Source: Stutzerimonas azotifigens (GTDB taxonomy: Bacteria; Pseudomonadota; Gammaproteobacteria; Pseudomonadales; Pseudomonadaceae). Taken from it: a DNA stretch of 64,000 bases. The notes under the pieces were generated by a model. That model did no database searches. It saw only the letters and a program-made list of their open reading frames with translations, and was not told the origin of the DNA. Numbering within the stretch: the stretch's first letter is position 1; each line of letters opens with the position of its first letter. The DNA is taken from positions 124,001-188,000 of the forward strand of contig NZ_JAAMRF010000002.1 of the NCBI RefSeq assembly GCF_013522725.1, written 5' to 3'. Shown here one piece after another: positions 49,648 through 60,243 of this stretch. The position numbers and the translations under genes are program-made.

Positions 49648-50109
49648 ATGCGCAAGTCGATTTTCGTTGCTTCGTTTACTGCCGTTACCTTGGCGATAAC
49701 CGGCTGTCAGTCTAACCTGACGGGCGATACCTATTCCCGCGACGAGGCTCGCGCAGTTCAGACGGTGCGATACGGCACCATCGAGTCGCTGCGGCCGGTC
49801 AAGCTCGAAGGGACCAAGACCCCGATCGGTACCGGTGCCGGAGCCGTGGTCGGCGGCATCGCTGGCAGTGGTGTGGGTGGCGGGCGCGGCAGTGCCGTGG
49901 CGGCCGTGATCGGTGCGGTGGCCGGCGGCATGCTCGGCTCGGCTGCCGAGGAGGGCATCACCCGCACGCAGGGCGTGGAGATCACCGTACGTGAGGACGA
50001 TGGCAGTATGCGTGCCTACGTTCAGGAGGTGGAGCCGAATCAAGTGTTCAGCGTCGGCCAGCGCGTACGCATCATGACCGTCAACGGTACCAGCCGGGTC
50101 GCTCACTGA
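49648..50109 (+). CDS. Glycine-zipper 2TM lipoprotein, SlyB/Pcp-like
   Basis: This 153-residue protein has a signal peptide with lipobox I-T-G-C (Cys20) and a glycine-zipper region (about 55-98, GTGAGAVVGGIAGSGVGGG, then VIGAVAGGMLGSA). The C-terminal region (V-E-I-T-V-R-E-D-D-G) matches SlyB-like outer-membrane lipoproteins, which help stabilise the outer membrane under stress. GAGGAG lies before the ATG at 49648; the frame is open upstream but without coding signal. Confidence 0.87.
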   Translation: MRKSIFVASFTAVTLAITGCQSNLTGDTYSRDEARAVQTVRYGTIESLRPVKLEGTKTPIGTGAGAVVGGIAGSGVGGGRGSAVAAVIGAVAGGMLGSAAEEGITRTQGVEITVREDDGSMRAYVQEVEPNQVFSVGQRVRIMTVNGTSRVAH

Positions 50110-50342
50110 TACCTGCGTCATTGTGACGCTCAGAGGCTGGTAAAAACGCTGCCAGGCTCCGTCATTCGGCGGGTCCCGGCGGCGATTTTGTTTTTTAGAA
50201 ATACATCAAGCGATGACGCTAGCCTGATCGATATGGATAATCGATGGTTATCACTTGGGCCGGTCATGGCCCGTCGCCGGGGCTATTGCCGGTGAAGGAT
50301 GTGTTTGGCCACCTCGTGAGGCCGGTTTGAGGAGTTCGTTTC

Positions 50343-53135
50343 ATGGCGCTTGCGCTGATCATCGCTTTGCCCTTTCTCGGCATCGTCCTGCCTTTGATCC
50401 TCGAGCGCTATGGCCGCTCCGCCTGTGCGTTCGGAGCGGGCCTTGCGCCCCTGATCGCGCTGATCATCCTGTTGGGGCGTCGCAGTCAGGTATTCGCAGG
50501 CGACGTCGAGATCGTCCGCCTGCCTTGGCTGCCCGATATCGGATTGAACCTGAGTCTGCGCCTCGACGGGCTAGGCTTCCTGTTCGCGCTGTTGATTCTC
50601 GGCATCGGCCTGCTGGTCATCCTGTATGCGAGGTACTACCTCTCAAAAAAGGAGCCAATGGGGCGCTTTTACGCCTACTTCCTGTTGTTCATGGGCGCCA
50701 TGCTTGGCGTGGTGCTGTCTGAAAACCTGCTGTTGATGCTGATGTTCTGGGAGCTGACGAGCCTGTCCTCGTTCCTCCTGATCGGCTTCTGGGGCCACCG
50801 TTCCGATGCTCGCCAGGGCGCACGCATGGCGCTGACCGTGACCGGCGGCGGCGGCCTGGCATTGCTGGCGGGCATTCTGCTGATTGGCCATATCGTCGGT
50901 AGCTTCGAGCTGTCGACGGTGCTTGCGGCCGGCCATGCCATTCGCGCCCATGATCTTTATCCGGTGGCGCTGATCCTGGTGCTGCTTGGGGTTTTCACCA
51001 AGTCGGCACAGTTCCCGTTCCATTTCTGGCTGCCGCAGGCCATGGCCGCGCCAACGCCGGTGTCCGCCTTCCTCCATTCGGCGACCATGGTCAAGGCCGG
51101 TGTGTTCCTGCTGGCGCGCCTGTATCCGGCGCTTTCCGATTCGCAGTGGTGGTTCTACATCGTCAGCCTGACCGGCATGACTACCCTGCTGGTAGGGGCG
51201 ATCATGGCGTTGTTCCAGCACGACCTCAAAGGGCTGCTGGCTTATTCGACGATCAGCCACCTGGGCCTGATTACCCTGTTGTTCGGTCTGGACTCGCGCC
51301 TGGCTGCAGTGGCGGCGATCTTCCATATCATCAACCACGCCACGTTCAAGGCGTCGCTGTTCATGGCGGCTGGGATCATCGATCACGAGACCGGAACGCG
51401 GGATATGCGGCGAATCAACGGGCTGTGGAAGTACATGCCGCATACCGCGGTGCTGGCGATGGTGGCGTCGCTGGCGATGGCCGGCGTGCCGTTGCTCAAC
51501 GGCTTCCTCAGCAAGGAAATGTTCTTTGCCGAGACCCTGGACCAGCATCTGCTGGGCAGCTTCTACTGGACGATTCCCGCCGCCGCGACGCTGGCCGGGG
51601 TGTTCTCGGTGGCCTATTCGCTGCGCTTCATCCATGACGTGTTCTTCAACGGCGAGCCGATCGACCTGCCGAAGTATCCGCCGCACGAACCGGCGCGCTA
51701 CATGAAGATCCCGGTCGAGGTGCTGGTGCTGCTCTGCCTGCTGGTCGGCATGGTGCCCGCTTACACTGTGGCCCCTTTGTTGGCGGCCGCGGTAAGCGGA
51801 AGCCTGCACGGCGAGGTGCCCGAATACAGCCTGTCGATCTGGCACGGCTTCAACCTGCCGCTGGCGATGAGTTTCATTGCGCTGGTGGGAGGCATCCTGG
51901 TGTATTCGTTGCGCAAGGTGATGTTCGCCTGGTACGAGGGACTGCCGGCGGTCGATTCGCTGGACGTCTTCAAGCGCAGCGTGAACGGTGTCGCCCGTGC
52001 CGCTCAGCGCCTGACCGACTCGCTGGAGACCGGGTCGCTGCAACGCTATATCGCGCTGATGCTGATCAGTACGCTGGTCTTGGTGGTGGTCGCGCTGACC
52101 CCGCTGCAATCGCTGCATGGACCGCTCGAACTGTCACCTATCGACGGTATCACCGCGCTGGGCCTCGGCATTCTCGCGCTGACCTCGCTGCTGACTGTGC
52201 TGTTCCACCGTAGCCGGCTGGTGGCGCTGATGATCCTCAGCGGTGCCGGCCTGATGGTGGCGCTGGCGTTTGCACGTTTCTCGGCCCCAGACCTCGCGCT
52301 GACGCAGCTGTCGGTCGAAGTGGTGACCATCATTCTGCTGATGCTGGCCCTGTATTTCATGCCGGCACGCACGCCAGTGGAAACCAGCAGCCTGCGCGGG
52401 TTTCGTGACCTGGTGCTGGCCGGTGCCAGCGGCACCATGGTGGGCCTGCTCGCTTACGCGGTGATGACCCGGCCCTACGACAGCATCGCCTCGTTCTTCC
52501 TGGAAAACAGCGTCTCCGGCGGCGGCGGAACCAACGTGGTCAACGTGATCCTGGTGGACTTCCGCGGCTTCGACACGCTGGGCGAGATCGCCGTGCTGGC
52601 CATCGCCGCAGTGGGTATTTACGCGATGCTACGCGGTCTGGGATTGCCGCATCCTGAGCGGGACTACGGCGGTCGACCCTGGTCGAGCGATCGGCATCCG
52701 ATGATCCTCTCCACGCTCTCGCGGGCGCTGCTGCCGATGGCGCTGCTGATTTCGGTGTTCATCTTCCTGCGCGGGCACAACCTTCCCGGTGGCGGTTTCA
52801 TCGCCGGACTGGTCACCGCGGTAGCGCTGATCCTGCAGTACCTATCCAATGGCGTGGCCTGGACTCAGGAGCGCCAGCCGCTCAGCTATCACGCCATTGC
52901 GGGCGCGGGCGTGTTCATCGCTGCGCTCACCGGTCTTGGCAGTTGGGTGTTCGGCTATCCGTTCCTCACGTCGGCATTCGACCATTTCCACCTGCCATTG
53001 ATTGGCGAATTCGAACTGGCCACCGCGATGCTGTTCGACCTCGGCGTCTACCTGGCCGTGGTCGGCTCGACATTGCTGATGTTGTCCAACATCGGCCATG
53101 TCAGTCAGGGAAATTCGCGCAAGGAGGTTTATTGA
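50343..53135 (+). CDS. mnhA: Mrp/Mnh Na+(K+)/H+ antiporter, fused subunits A and B
   Basis: This 930-residue protein has about 20 membrane helices. The first 600 residues resemble NuoL and carry the antiporter motifs ([11 protein letters not shown], then H-S-A-T-M-V-K-A-G). After about 760 an MnhB-like domain starts ([19 protein letters not shown]). Fused A and B is typical for the Pha/Mnh type of proteobacteria. GAGGAG precedes the ATG. The stop overlaps mnhC (TGATG). It is the first gene of a complete six-gene operon. Confidence 0.95.
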   Translation: MALALIIALPFLGIVLPLILERYGRSACAFGAGLAPLIALIILLGRRSQVFAGDVEIVRLPWLPDIGLNLSLRLDGLGFLFALLILGIGLLVILYARYYLSKKEPMGRFYAYFLLFMGAMLGVVLSENLLLMLMFWELTSLSSFLLIGFWGHRSDARQGARMALTVTGGGGLALLAGILLIGHIVGSFELSTVLAAGHAIRAHDLYPVALILVLLGVFTKSAQFPFHFWLPQAMAAPTPVSAFLHSATMVKAGVFLLARLYPALSDSQWWFYIVSLTGMTTLLVGAIMALFQHDLKGLLAYSTISHLGLITLLFGLDSRLAAVAAIFHIINHATFKASLFMAAGIIDHETGTRDMRRINGLWKYMPHTAVLAMVASLAMAGVPLLNGFLSKEMFFAETLDQHLLGSFYWTIPAAATLAGVFSVAYSLRFIHDVFFNGEPIDLPKYPPHEPARYMKIPVEVLVLLCLLVGMVPAYTVAPLLAAAVSGSLHGEVPEYSLSIWHGFNLPLAMSFIALVGGILVYSLRKVMFAWYEGLPAVDSLDVFKRSVNGVARAAQRLTDSLETGSLQRYIALMLISTLVLVVVALTPLQSLHGPLELSPIDGITALGLGILALTSLLTVLFHRSRLVALMILSGAGLMVALAFARFSAPDLALTQLSVEVVTIILLMLALYFMPARTPVETSSLRGFRDLVLAGASGTMVGLLAYAVMTRPYDSIASFFLENSVSGGGGTNVVNVILVDFRGFDTLGEIAVLAIAAVGIYAMLRGLGLPHPERDYGGRPWSSDRHPMILSTLSRALLPMALLISVFIFLRGHNLPGGGFIAGLVTAVALILQYLSNGVAWTQERQPLSYHAIAGAGVFIAALTGLGSWVFGYPFLTSAFDHFHLPLIGEFELATAMLFDLGVYLAVVGSTLLMLSNIGHVSQGNSRKEVY

Positions 53136-53464
53136 TGGAAGCGCTGTTCGCGATAACGCTCGGCGTGATGACGGCCAGTGGGGTCTACCTGCTGCTGCGT
53201 GCTCGGGTATTCCCCGTGGTGATGGGGCTGACGCTGATTTCCTATGCGGTCAATCTCTTCATCTTTTCCATGGGACGTCTCTCGACCGGGATGCCGGCGG
53301 TGATCGGCAAGAGCGCCGAGTACGGAGATCCTCTGCCTCAGGCGTTGGTATTGACGGCGATAGTGATTGGCTTCGCCATGACTGCTTTCGTCGTGGTGCT
53401 GGCGCTGCGCAGCATGGGTGAAGTGGGAACCGACCATGTCGACGGGCGGGAGCCGCGCGAATGA
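53135..53464 (+). CDS. mnhC: Mrp/Mnh antiporter subunit C
   Basis: This 109-residue protein has three helices and resembles NuoK. G-V-Y-L-L-L-R-A-R, S-Y-A-V-N-L-F-I-F and P-L-P-Q-A-L-V-L-T-A-I-V-I match the family. AGGAGG lies before the ATG, which overlaps the mnhA stop by one base. The stop overlaps mnhD by ATGA. Confidence 0.95.
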   Translation: MEALFAITLGVMTASGVYLLLRARVFPVVMGLTLISYAVNLFIFSMGRLSTGMPAVIGKSAEYGDPLPQALVLTAIVIGFAMTAFVVVLALRSMGEVGTDHVDGREPRE

Positions 53465-54963
53465 ACCATGCTGTCATGCTTCCGCTGGTACTGCCGCTGT
53501 TCGTCGGTAGCCTTCTGCTCGTTCTGAATCGCCTGGCGCTGCCGGCAAAGCGCGCCATTTCGCTCGTTTCCACCGGTCTGCTGATACCTATCGGCATCTG
53601 GCTGCTGATGCTGGCCGGCGACGATCAACTGCGCCTGTACGCACTGGGTAATTGGCAGCCACCGTTCGGCATCGTCATGGTACTCGATCGCCTGAGTGCC
53701 TTGATGCTGCTGCTGACCGCTGTGCTGGCTGGTTTCGCACTGCTCTACGCGAGCCGCGGCGACGACGAACGTGGCCCGAACTTTCACGCGCTGTTCCAGT
53801 TTCAGCTGCTCGGTATCAATGGCGCCTTCCTGACCGGCGACCTGTTCAACCTCTTCGTCTTCTTCGAGATCCTGCTGATCGCGTCCTACGCATTGCTGCT
53901 GCACGGCAACGGCGCGGATCGGGTGAGGGCGGGCTTGCACTATGTCGTGCTCAACCTGGTCGGTTCGTCGCTGTTCCTGATAGGCGTCAGCATGATTTAC
54001 GGCCTGACCGGCTCGCTGAACATGATCGACGTGGCTGCGCGGGTCAGCGCAGCCGATCCGGAAGTATTGCCGCTGCTCGGCGCGGCCGGCTTCCTGATGC
54101 TGGTCGTATTCGCGCTCAAGGCCGCGATCCTGCCGCTGTACTTCTGGTTGCCTCGGGCCTATGCATCGGCGTCGGCGCCAGTCGCCGCGCTGTTTGCGAT
54201 CATGACCAAGGTCGGTCTGTACACCATTATTCGCGTGTTTACCCTGATATTCGGCAGCGAAGCCGGCGAGCTGGCGAACATGGTTCAGGACTGGCTGTGG
54301 CCGTTGGCATTGCTGACGCTCGCCGCCGGTGTGATTGGTGCCCTGGGAGCGCGTAACCTGCAAGTGATGCTCGGCTACCTGGTGGTGGTATCGGTCGGCA
54401 CGCTGCTGGCGGGCATCGCCATTGGCAATGAGCAAGGCCTGGCTGGCGCGCTGTATTACCTGATCCACAGCACCCTGGTGGCCGGTGGGCTGTTCCTGCT
54501 GGCGGACCTCATCGCTCGTCAGCGCGGCGAGGCCGCTTCGCAACTGGTCCCCGGGCCTTCGTTGCGCCAGCCGCTGTTGCTGGGGGCGATGTTCTTCGTG
54601 GGGGCGATCTCGGTTGCCGGCCTGCCGCCATTCTCAGGCTTTCTCGGTAAGGTCATGCTGCTGCGCGCGGTCGAGATGGGCCTGCCAGCACTCGTCCTGT
54701 GGCCGGTGGTGCTGATCGGCGGGCTGGGCATGCTGGTGGCGCTGAGCCGGGCCGGAAGCTTGGTGTTCTGGCAGCCGAGCGAGGCGCCGGCCGTAGCGGA
54801 GCGGGCCGATCCATGGCGCGTCTTCGCGGCAGCCTCGTTGCTGCTTGGCGGCCTGCTGCTGGTCATCGCAGCCGCGCCGCTGGAGGCTTACATAAAGGCC
54901 ACAGCCAGCCAGCTGCTGGATGTGCCCGGTTATCTGCGCATGGTGCAAGGAGGTGCAGCATGA
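53461..54963 (+). CDS. mnhD: Mrp/Mnh antiporter subunit D
   Basis: This 500-residue NuoM/N-like membrane protein has about 14 helices. L-F-N-L-F-V-F-F-E-I-L-L-I-A-S-Y with the key Glu, and the later K-A-A-I-L-P-L-Y-F-W-L-P segment match MrpD. With subunit A it probably forms the ion-moving part. It overlaps both neighbours by four bases. Confidence 0.96.
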   Translation: MNHAVMLPLVLPLFVGSLLLVLNRLALPAKRAISLVSTGLLIPIGIWLLMLAGDDQLRLYALGNWQPPFGIVMVLDRLSALMLLLTAVLAGFALLYASRGDDERGPNFHALFQFQLLGINGAFLTGDLFNLFVFFEILLIASYALLLHGNGADRVRAGLHYVVLNLVGSSLFLIGVSMIYGLTGSLNMIDVAARVSAADPEVLPLLGAAGFLMLVVFALKAAILPLYFWLPRAYASASAPVAALFAIMTKVGLYTIIRVFTLIFGSEAGELANMVQDWLWPLALLTLAAGVIGALGARNLQVMLGYLVVVSVGTLLAGIAIGNEQGLAGALYYLIHSTLVAGGLFLLADLIARQRGEAASQLVPGPSLRQPLLLGAMFFVGAISVAGLPPFSGFLGKVMLLRAVEMGLPALVLWPVVLIGGLGMLVALSRAGSLVFWQPSEAPAVAERADPWRVFAAASLLLGGLLLVIAAAPLEAYIKATASQLLDVPGYLRMVQGGAA

Positions 54964-55460
54964 GCGCACGCTGGCTACCCAACCCGGTCCTGACCGTTCT
55001 GCTCACGCTGCTCTGGATGTTGCTGGTCAATACCCTGAGCTTAGGCCATCTATTGCTTGGCGCCTTTCTCGGCTGGGTCATACCGCTCCTTTGTCGCGGT
55101 TTCCTGATCGATGTGCCGAAGGTGCGTAAACCGCTCAAGCTGTGCCTGTTCATGCTCAAGGTGCTTTACGACATCGTCGTGGCCAACGTTCATGTCGCGC
55201 TGCTGGTCGTTGGTCCGAAGAATCGCCTGTCGCCAGCCTTCGTCGAAGTGCCGATGGCGATCGAGGATGAGTTCGTCCTGGCGGTGCTCACCAGCATCAT
55301 CTCGCTGACGCCGGGTACGGTTTCGGCAAGCCTCAGCGAGGATCGGCGCATGCTGCTGGTCCACGCGCTGAACGCGCCGGATGTCGACCAGCTGGTCGGC
55401 GAGGTCAAGCGCCGCTACGAGGCGCCGCTGCTGGAGGCATTCGAATGCTCGCGTACGTAA
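54960..55460 (+). CDS. mnhE: Mrp/Mnh antiporter subunit E
   Basis: This 166-residue protein has two to three N-terminal helices and a cytoplasmic C-terminal domain (S-I-I-S-L-T-P-G-T-V-S). This is the MnhE pattern. The ATG overlaps the mnhD stop (ATGA), and the end overlaps mnhF by 16 bases. Confidence 0.95.
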   Translation: MSARWLPNPVLTVLLTLLWMLLVNTLSLGHLLLGAFLGWVIPLLCRGFLIDVPKVRKPLKLCLFMLKVLYDIVVANVHVALLVVGPKNRLSPAFVEVPMAIEDEFVLAVLTSIISLTPGTVSASLSEDRRMLLVHALNAPDVDQLVGEVKRRYEAPLLEAFECSRT

Positions 55461-55714
55461 TCCCGTTCTGCCTGGTGCTGATCAGCATCGCGCTGGTGCT
55501 CAATCTGGTGCGACTGATCAAGGGGCCGGACATGCCTGACCGGGTGTTGGCGCTCGACACGCTCTACATCAACGCGCTTGCGCTGATCATCCTGTTCGGT
55601 ATCTGGCTCGCTTCCGATCTCTTCTTCGAGGCGGCGCTGCTGATCGCGGTGATGGGCTTCGTCAGTACCGTGGCGGTGTGTAAGCACCTGCTGCACGGCG
55701 ACATCATCGATTAA
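55445..55714 (+). CDS. mnhF: Mrp/Mnh antiporter subunit F
   Basis: This 89-residue protein has three helices with G-P-D-M-P-D-R-V-L-A-L-D-T in the first loop, which is typical for MrpF. It starts 16 bases inside mnhE, which shows tight coupling. Confidence 0.95.
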   Translation: MLAYVIPFCLVLISIALVLNLVRLIKGPDMPDRVLALDTLYINALALIILFGIWLASDLFFEAALLIAVMGFVSTVAVCKHLLHGDIID

Positions 55715-55726
55715 AGGAACGCCACG

Positions 55727-56056
55727 ATGCCTCTCTGGATCGAAATCATCATCTGTGTGCTGCTGCTGCTCGGCAGTGCTTTCGCGCTGGTCGGTGCCAT
55801 CGGGCTGTATCGCCTGCCCGACTTCTTCACCCGCCTGCATGCGCCAACCAAGGCCACGACCCTCGGGGTCGGCGGCATCGTGGTGGCCTCGATGCTGTTC
55901 TTCAGCAGTCAGGGCGATGGGCTCAGCCTCCACGAGCCGCTGATTACCCTGTTCCTCTTCCTCACCGCGCCGGTTGCAGCGCATATGCTGGCCAAGGCCG
56001 CGTTGCAGCAGAAGCTGCGCATCGACGAGAAGACCCGCGGCAAGCCCTGGGACTGA
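55727..56056 (+). CDS. mnhG: Mrp/Mnh antiporter subunit G
   Basis: This 109-residue protein has three helices with G-L-Y-R-L-P-D-F-F-T-R-L-H-A-P-T-K-A, the MrpG family motif. AAGGA lies before the ATG. It ends the operon and an intrinsic terminator follows 24 bp later. The complete Mrp complex exports Na+ and supports pH homeostasis and salt tolerance. Confidence 0.95.
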   Translation: MPLWIEIIICVLLLLGSAFALVGAIGLYRLPDFFTRLHAPTKATTLGVGGIVVASMLFFSSQGDGLSLHEPLITLFLFLTAPVAAHMLAKAALQQKLRIDEKTRGKPWD

Positions 56057-56079
56057 CCTGCTCGATGCGCCTGTACGCG

Positions 56080-56102
56080 ACGGCCCTGCGGGGCCGTTTT
56101 TT
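56080..56102 (+). terminator. Intrinsic terminator of the mnh operon
   Basis: ACGGCCC and GGGCCGT form seven pairs around TGCG, followed by six T residues. Confidence 0.92.
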
Positions 56103-56158
56103 ATGCGTCGAGCCGAGACGGCGGGTACACTGCGGCCCTTTTCCACAGGGGGCGAGAG

Positions 56159-57070
56159 ATGGCAGAGCAGGGGCAACGGGTGGCGATGCTGTGTCTGGTG
56201 CTGGCGATGGCCATCTGGGGCAGCTCGTTCATCGCACTCAAGCTCGCCTTCGAGCAACTCGAGCCGCTGTGGGTGATCTTCGGGCGAATGCTCATCGGCA
56301 GCGTGGTGTTCCTGCTCGCTTGGCGCTGGCGCGGGCAGATCCGCTACCAGGCGGGCGACTGGAAGTACCTGTTCGGCATGGCCATCTGCGAGCCGTGCCT
56401 GTACTTCGTCTTCGAGGCGTTGGCGCTGCAGCGCACCAGCGCGTCACAGGCCGGGATGGTGACGGCGATGCTGCCGCTGATGGTGGCCATCGGTGCGTCG
56501 TTGTTTCTGCGCGAGCGGATCACTCGCCTGACGCTGTCCGGCTTCCTCATCGCCATGGCCGGTGCCGTCTGGCTGGGCATGGCCGGCGAAGCCAGCGAAC
56601 AGGCACCCGAGCCGTTGCTGGGCAATTTTCTCGAGTTCATGGCGATGGTATGCGCCACTGGCTACATGCTGCTGGTCAAGAAGCTCACCGCGCGCTATTC
56701 AGCCTTCATGCTGACGGCCATGCAGGCGTTCATCGGCGCGCTGTTCTTCCTGCCGCTGGCGCTGTGGTCCGCACCGGTGCCGCAGGCCATCACACCGACG
56801 GGCGTGCTGGCGCTGTTCTACCTGGGTGTGATCGTCACCGCTGGGGCTTACGGGCTGTCGAACTACGGACTGTCGCGCATGCCGGCGAGCAAGGCGTCCG
56901 GATACATAAACCTGATCCCGGTATTCACGCTGCTGTTCGCCGTGCTGGTGCTCGGTGAAACGTTGACCCTGACGCAGATGCTCGCCGCCGGCCTGGTGTT
57001 CCTCGGGGTGTTGCTCAGCCAGTGGCGCAGCCCGGCAGCGCCACCGCCGCCCTCGGTGGTGCTGGACTAG
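56159..57070 (+). CDS. EamA/DMT-family transporter
   Basis: This 303-residue protein has ten membrane helices in two EamA repeats. M-A-I-W-G-S-S-F-I-A-L-K starts the first, and P-V-F-T-L-L-F-A-V-L-V-L-G-E-T-L is the usual second-repeat motif. It is the second DMT transporter in the window, unlike the one at 38 kb in detail. The substrate is unknown. Confidence 0.88.
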   Translation: MAEQGQRVAMLCLVLAMAIWGSSFIALKLAFEQLEPLWVIFGRMLIGSVVFLLAWRWRGQIRYQAGDWKYLFGMAICEPCLYFVFEALALQRTSASQAGMVTAMLPLMVAIGASLFLRERITRLTLSGFLIAMAGAVWLGMAGEASEQAPEPLLGNFLEFMAMVCATGYMLLVKKLTARYSAFMLTAMQAFIGALFFLPLALWSAPVPQAITPTGVLALFYLGVIVTAGAYGLSNYGLSRMPASKASGYINLIPVFTLLFAVLVLGETLTLTQMLAAGLVFLGVLLSQWRSPAAPPPPSVVLD

Positions 57071-57088
57071 CGGCGCGAAGAAGTAGTG

Positions 57089-57757
57089 CTAAGGATGCGC
57101 ACCGCCGTGGTAGGCGCAGCCGCGCAACACCTGGCCGTCGAGGCGCAACTGCGCGGAGAGGTGGCTGACGGTGCCGCTGGCGCTGTCGACACAGCGTTGC
57201 GGGGCGACCCACAGTTCGATCCGCTGGGTGTTGGCCTCGCTGCTGAAGTTGGTGCCGCCTTCGGGGAGCGTCTCTTCGAGATAGGGCAGTGCCTGTGCGG
57301 GTTGATCCGGACGCTCGAGCAGCATGCCCTGGTTGTTGATGCTCAGCGTCCAGTCCGGTTCGTGTCCGCTGGCGCGCAGCAGCTGACGCTTGAAGTTCGG
57401 GTCCTCGCAGCCGTGACCTTCACCCTGTAGTCGGTAGAGCCGGTCGACCGTCAGTTGCCCGTCGACGCCCTTTACAGCGCTCGAACCCAGGTTGCCGCGC
57501 AGATCGGCGAACAGTTTGGCGCCAAGGTCTGCGCCGAGCCCTTGTGCGTCCTGCTCGAAGCCGGTTGCGCCTTCATCGACAATCAGAAAGCGCCGCTGCT
57601 CGCTGCAGGGCCGGAACAGCAGTTGCCCATCGACGCGGGCGACCTCGCCCTGAAAGCGTTCGGTGGCGCGCTTGGGCGTGGGCGTGCTGCTCTGGAACAT
57701 CTGGCAGCTGGCGAGCAAGGGAATGAGGCTGAACAACAGGACGCGGTGAGGAGTCAT
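57089..57757 (-). CDS. COG3650-like envelope lipoprotein
   Basis: This 222-residue protein has a signal peptide and lipobox L-A-S-C (Cys18). The mature part repeats a pattern with F-R-P-C-S-E and later L-Q-G-E-G-H-G-C, W-T-L-S-I-N-N and L-R-G-C-A-Y-H-G, which fits the COG3650/META-like lipoproteins. Its Cys pairs may be oxidised. The function is unknown. I chose the ATG at 57757; the frame is open further into the DUF3108 gene. Confidence 0.8.
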   Translation of the reverse strand: MTPHRVLLFSLIPLLASCQMFQSSTPTPKRATERFQGEVARVDGQLLFRPCSEQRRFLIVDEGATGFEQDAQGLGADLGAKLFADLRGNLGSSAVKGVDGQLTVDRLYRLQGEGHGCEDPNFKRQLLRASGHEPDWTLSINNQGMLLERPDQPAQALPYLEETLPEGGTNFSSEANTQRIELWVAPQRCVDSASGTVSHLSAQLRLDGQVLRGCAYHGGAHP

Positions 57758-57818
57758 GATGGGCTCGAGCGGACGGGGAGGGGGGGCGCAGCGCCACTCA
57801 AGGCGCTGCGCGGGCAGG

Positions 57819-58529
57819 TCAGTTGCCTTTGACGGGCTTGCCGTCCACGCTGCCCTGCTGAAGCATGATCTGGTATTCCTTGCCGTCCTTTTCGACCTGG
57901 TGCAGGGCGACCAGCAGGTAGTCCCAGTTCTTGGCGAACCAGAGGATGGTGACGCGCTGGCTCTGGGTCGGGTCGCGGACGCGCTCCACCTTGACCGCAT
58001 CGATCTGGCCGGCCTTGGTGCTCACGGATTCCTCGCCGAGCACGCGGAAGTCGTAGGTTTCGACTTCGTCGCCGTCGAGCACCTGATAGCTCATGCTCTT
58101 CTTGCCGACCGCCACGTCGTGCTGCAGCGCCAGTTGATAGGTCGATTTGTCGAGCAGCCCTCGGTTGAGTGGCAGCGTGACCGCGTCACCGCGATCACTA
58201 CCGGTCACTTGCTTGGCGGCCCAGTCGAAACGGTGTTCGACCCGTTTGCCCTTGCCCAGACCGCTGCGCTTGAGGCGATAGCTCTGGGGCACGAAGGTGT
58301 CGCCGTCGACGGTGAATGTGCTGCGCTCATTGAGGCTGGCGACCAACATCGAGGCGTCGAAGTCGAGCTGCCAGCGTCCATTATCCAGTGCGCTCAGGCT
58401 GCGCTCGGCAGTGCCGCTGACCGGGACCTGTTTCCAGTCGGCGGTATAGCTTGCGGAAAACGGCTTGAGCTCCAGCGCCTGGACCGGCAGGGTCAGCAGG
58501 GCCAGGGCGAACAGCAAGGCACGGCGCAT
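57819..58529 (-). CDS. DUF3108 periplasmic protein
   Basis: This 236-residue protein has a signal peptide (about 1-18, ending VQALE). The mature beta-rich domain (F-S-A-S-Y-T-A-D-W-K, then Y-Q-V-L-D-G-D-E-V-E-T-Y) fits DUF3108, a family next to purN in many pseudomonads. It starts 8 bp after purN, so it is co-transcribed with purM-purN. The function is unknown. Confidence 0.88.
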   Translation of the reverse strand: MRRALLFALALLTLPVQALELKPFSASYTADWKQVPVSGTAERSLSALDNGRWQLDFDASMLVASLNERSTFTVDGDTFVPQSYRLKRSGLGKGKRVEHRFDWAAKQVTGSDRGDAVTLPLNRGLLDKSTYQLALQHDVAVGKKSMSYQVLDGDEVETYDFRVLGEESVSTKAGQIDAVKVERVRDPTQSQRVTILWFAKNWDYLLVALHQVEKDGKEYQIMLQQGSVDGKPVKGN

Positions 58530-58537
58530 AGGGTCTC

Positions 58538-59185
58538 CTAAGTTCGTATCTGATAGCCGGTAGCCGGCAACGTGTCCCCATCCAGCATCGCGCCTTGTTC
58601 GGCAAGGCGCAAGCGCCCCTCGGCGAACCAGCGCATGGCCATGGGATAGATTCGGTGCTCTTCGACGTGCACACGGGCGGTCAGGCTTTCGGCGGTTTCT
58701 CCCGGAGCGACCGGTATGACGGCCTGGACCGCGACCGGCCCGCCGTCCAGTTCCTCGGTGACGAAATGAACGCTGCAGCCATGTTCAGGCTGGTTGTCGG
58801 CCAGTGCCCGGCGATGCGTGTCGAGGCCGCGATACAGGGGCAGTAGCGAGGGATGGATGTTGAGCAGGCGGCCGGTGTAGCGACGCACGAAGCCGGCCGT
58901 GAGGATACGCATGAAGCCGGCCAGAATCACGAGGTCGGGCGCATAGCCGTCAATGATCTCCATCAGGGCGGCATCGAAGGCCTCGCGCTCGGCGAAGGCC
59001 TTGTGGTCGACGACCCGGGTCTCGATGCCGGCTGCCGCCGCGCGCTGCAGGCCGAAGGCCTCGGGGCGGTTGGAGATCACTGCGCGAATCCGCGCGGGAT
59101 TGTCCGCGCCCTGGCTGTCGATCAGGGCCTGCAGATTGCTGCCGGACCCTGAAATCAGCACCACCACATTGCAGGTTGCGGTCAT
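58538..59185 (-). CDS. purN: Phosphoribosylglycinamide formyltransferase
   Basis: This 215-residue enzyme transfers a formyl group from 10-formyl-THF to GAR in purine synthesis. G-S-G-S-N-L-Q-A-L-I binds phosphate, and N-I-H-P-S-L-L-P-L-Y-R-G carries the catalytic Asn and His. The catalytic Asp lies in E-L-D-G-G-P. The ATG overlaps the purM stop by one base; the longer frame upstream is a shadow of purM. Confidence 0.96.
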   Translation of the reverse strand: MTATCNVVVLISGSGSNLQALIDSQGADNPARIRAVISNRPEAFGLQRAAAAGIETRVVDHKAFAEREAFDAALMEIIDGYAPDLVILAGFMRILTAGFVRRYTGRLLNIHPSLLPLYRGLDTHRRALADNQPEHGCSVHFVTEELDGGPVAVQAVIPVAPGETAESLTARVHVEEHRIYPMAMRWFAEGRLRLAEQGAMLDGDTLPATGYQIRT

Positions 59186-60243
59186 CAATGACCCTTCAGA
59201 TTGTTCAGCACGACGCGTTCGGTCCTTTCGCCGGCCTCGCCGATCTGGCCGATCACCCAAGGTGCCTCACCAGCCTCGCGCAGCGATTTCAACGCGGCCT
59301 CGACCTGGTCGGCCGCCACGCAGATCACCATGCCGACGCCGCAGTTGAGGACGCGGTGCATCTCATGCTCGTCGACGTTGCCCTGCTGCTGCAGCCAGTC
59401 GAACACCGCCGGGCGCGTCCAGCTGGCCACGTCGATCACCGCCTGGGCGCCGTCTGGCAGTACCCGCGGGATGTTGTCGAGCAGGCCGCCGCCAGTGATG
59501 TGGGCCATGGCCTTCACTGCCCCGGTTTGCTTGATCAGCTGGAGCAGCGGCTTGACGTAGATGCGGGTCGGCGCCATCAGCAGGTCGGCGAGGGGAGTGC
59601 CGTCGAGTTGCACCTGCTCGATGTCGGCGCCGGCCACTTCGATGATCTTGCGGATCAGCGAATAGCCGTTGGAGTGCGGGCCCGAGGAGGGCAGGGCGAT
59701 CAGCGCGTCGCCGGCCGCTACCCTGGAGCCGTCGATGATTTCGCTCTTTTCCACCACGCCGACGCAGAAGCCGGCCAGGTCGTAGTCCTCGCCTTCGTAC
59801 ATGCCGGGCATTTCCGCGGTCTCACCACCTACCAGCGAACAACCGGCCAGTTCGCAGCCAACGCCGATGCCGGTCACCACGGTAGCGGCCACGTCGACGT
59901 TGAGCTTGCCGGTGGCGTAATAGTCGAGGAAGAACAGCGGTTCGGCGCCGCACACCACCAGGTCGTTGACGCACATGGCCACCAGGTCCTGGCCGATGCT
60001 GTCGTGCTTGTTCAGATTCAGTGCCAGGCGCAGCTTGGTACCTACGCCGTCGGTGCCCGACACCAGTACCGGTTGGCGATAGCCGGCCGGGATCTCGCAA
60101 AGAGCGCCGAAGCCACCGAGCCCGCCCATCACTTCAGGCCGCGCGGTCCGTTTGGCCACGCCCTTGATGCGTTCGACCAGGGCTTCGCCGGCATCGATGT
60201 CGACGCCTGCGTCCTTGTAGCTGATGGAGGGTTGCTTGCTCAT
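59185..60243 (-). CDS. purM: Phosphoribosylformylglycinamidine cyclo-ligase (AIR synthetase)
   Basis: This 352-residue ATP-dependent enzyme closes the imidazole ring of [15 protein letters not shown] at the N-terminus, [11 protein letters not shown] and G-G-E-T-A-E-M-P-G are the conserved binding motifs. It heads the purM-purN-DUF3108 operon. The leader (60244-60538) contains no clear riboswitch or operator that I can recognise. Confidence 0.97.
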   Translation of the reverse strand: MSKQPSISYKDAGVDIDAGEALVERIKGVAKRTARPEVMGGLGGFGALCEIPAGYRQPVLVSGTDGVGTKLRLALNLNKHDSIGQDLVAMCVNDLVVCGAEPLFFLDYYATGKLNVDVAATVVTGIGVGCELAGCSLVGGETAEMPGMYEGEDYDLAGFCVGVVEKSEIIDGSRVAAGDALIALPSSGPHSNGYSLIRKIIEVAGADIEQVQLDGTPLADLLMAPTRIYVKPLLQLIKQTGAVKAMAHITGGGLLDNIPRVLPDGAQAVIDVASWTRPAVFDWLQQQGNVDEHEMHRVLNCGVGMVICVAADQVEAALKSLREAGEAPWVIGQIGEAGERTERVVLNNLKGH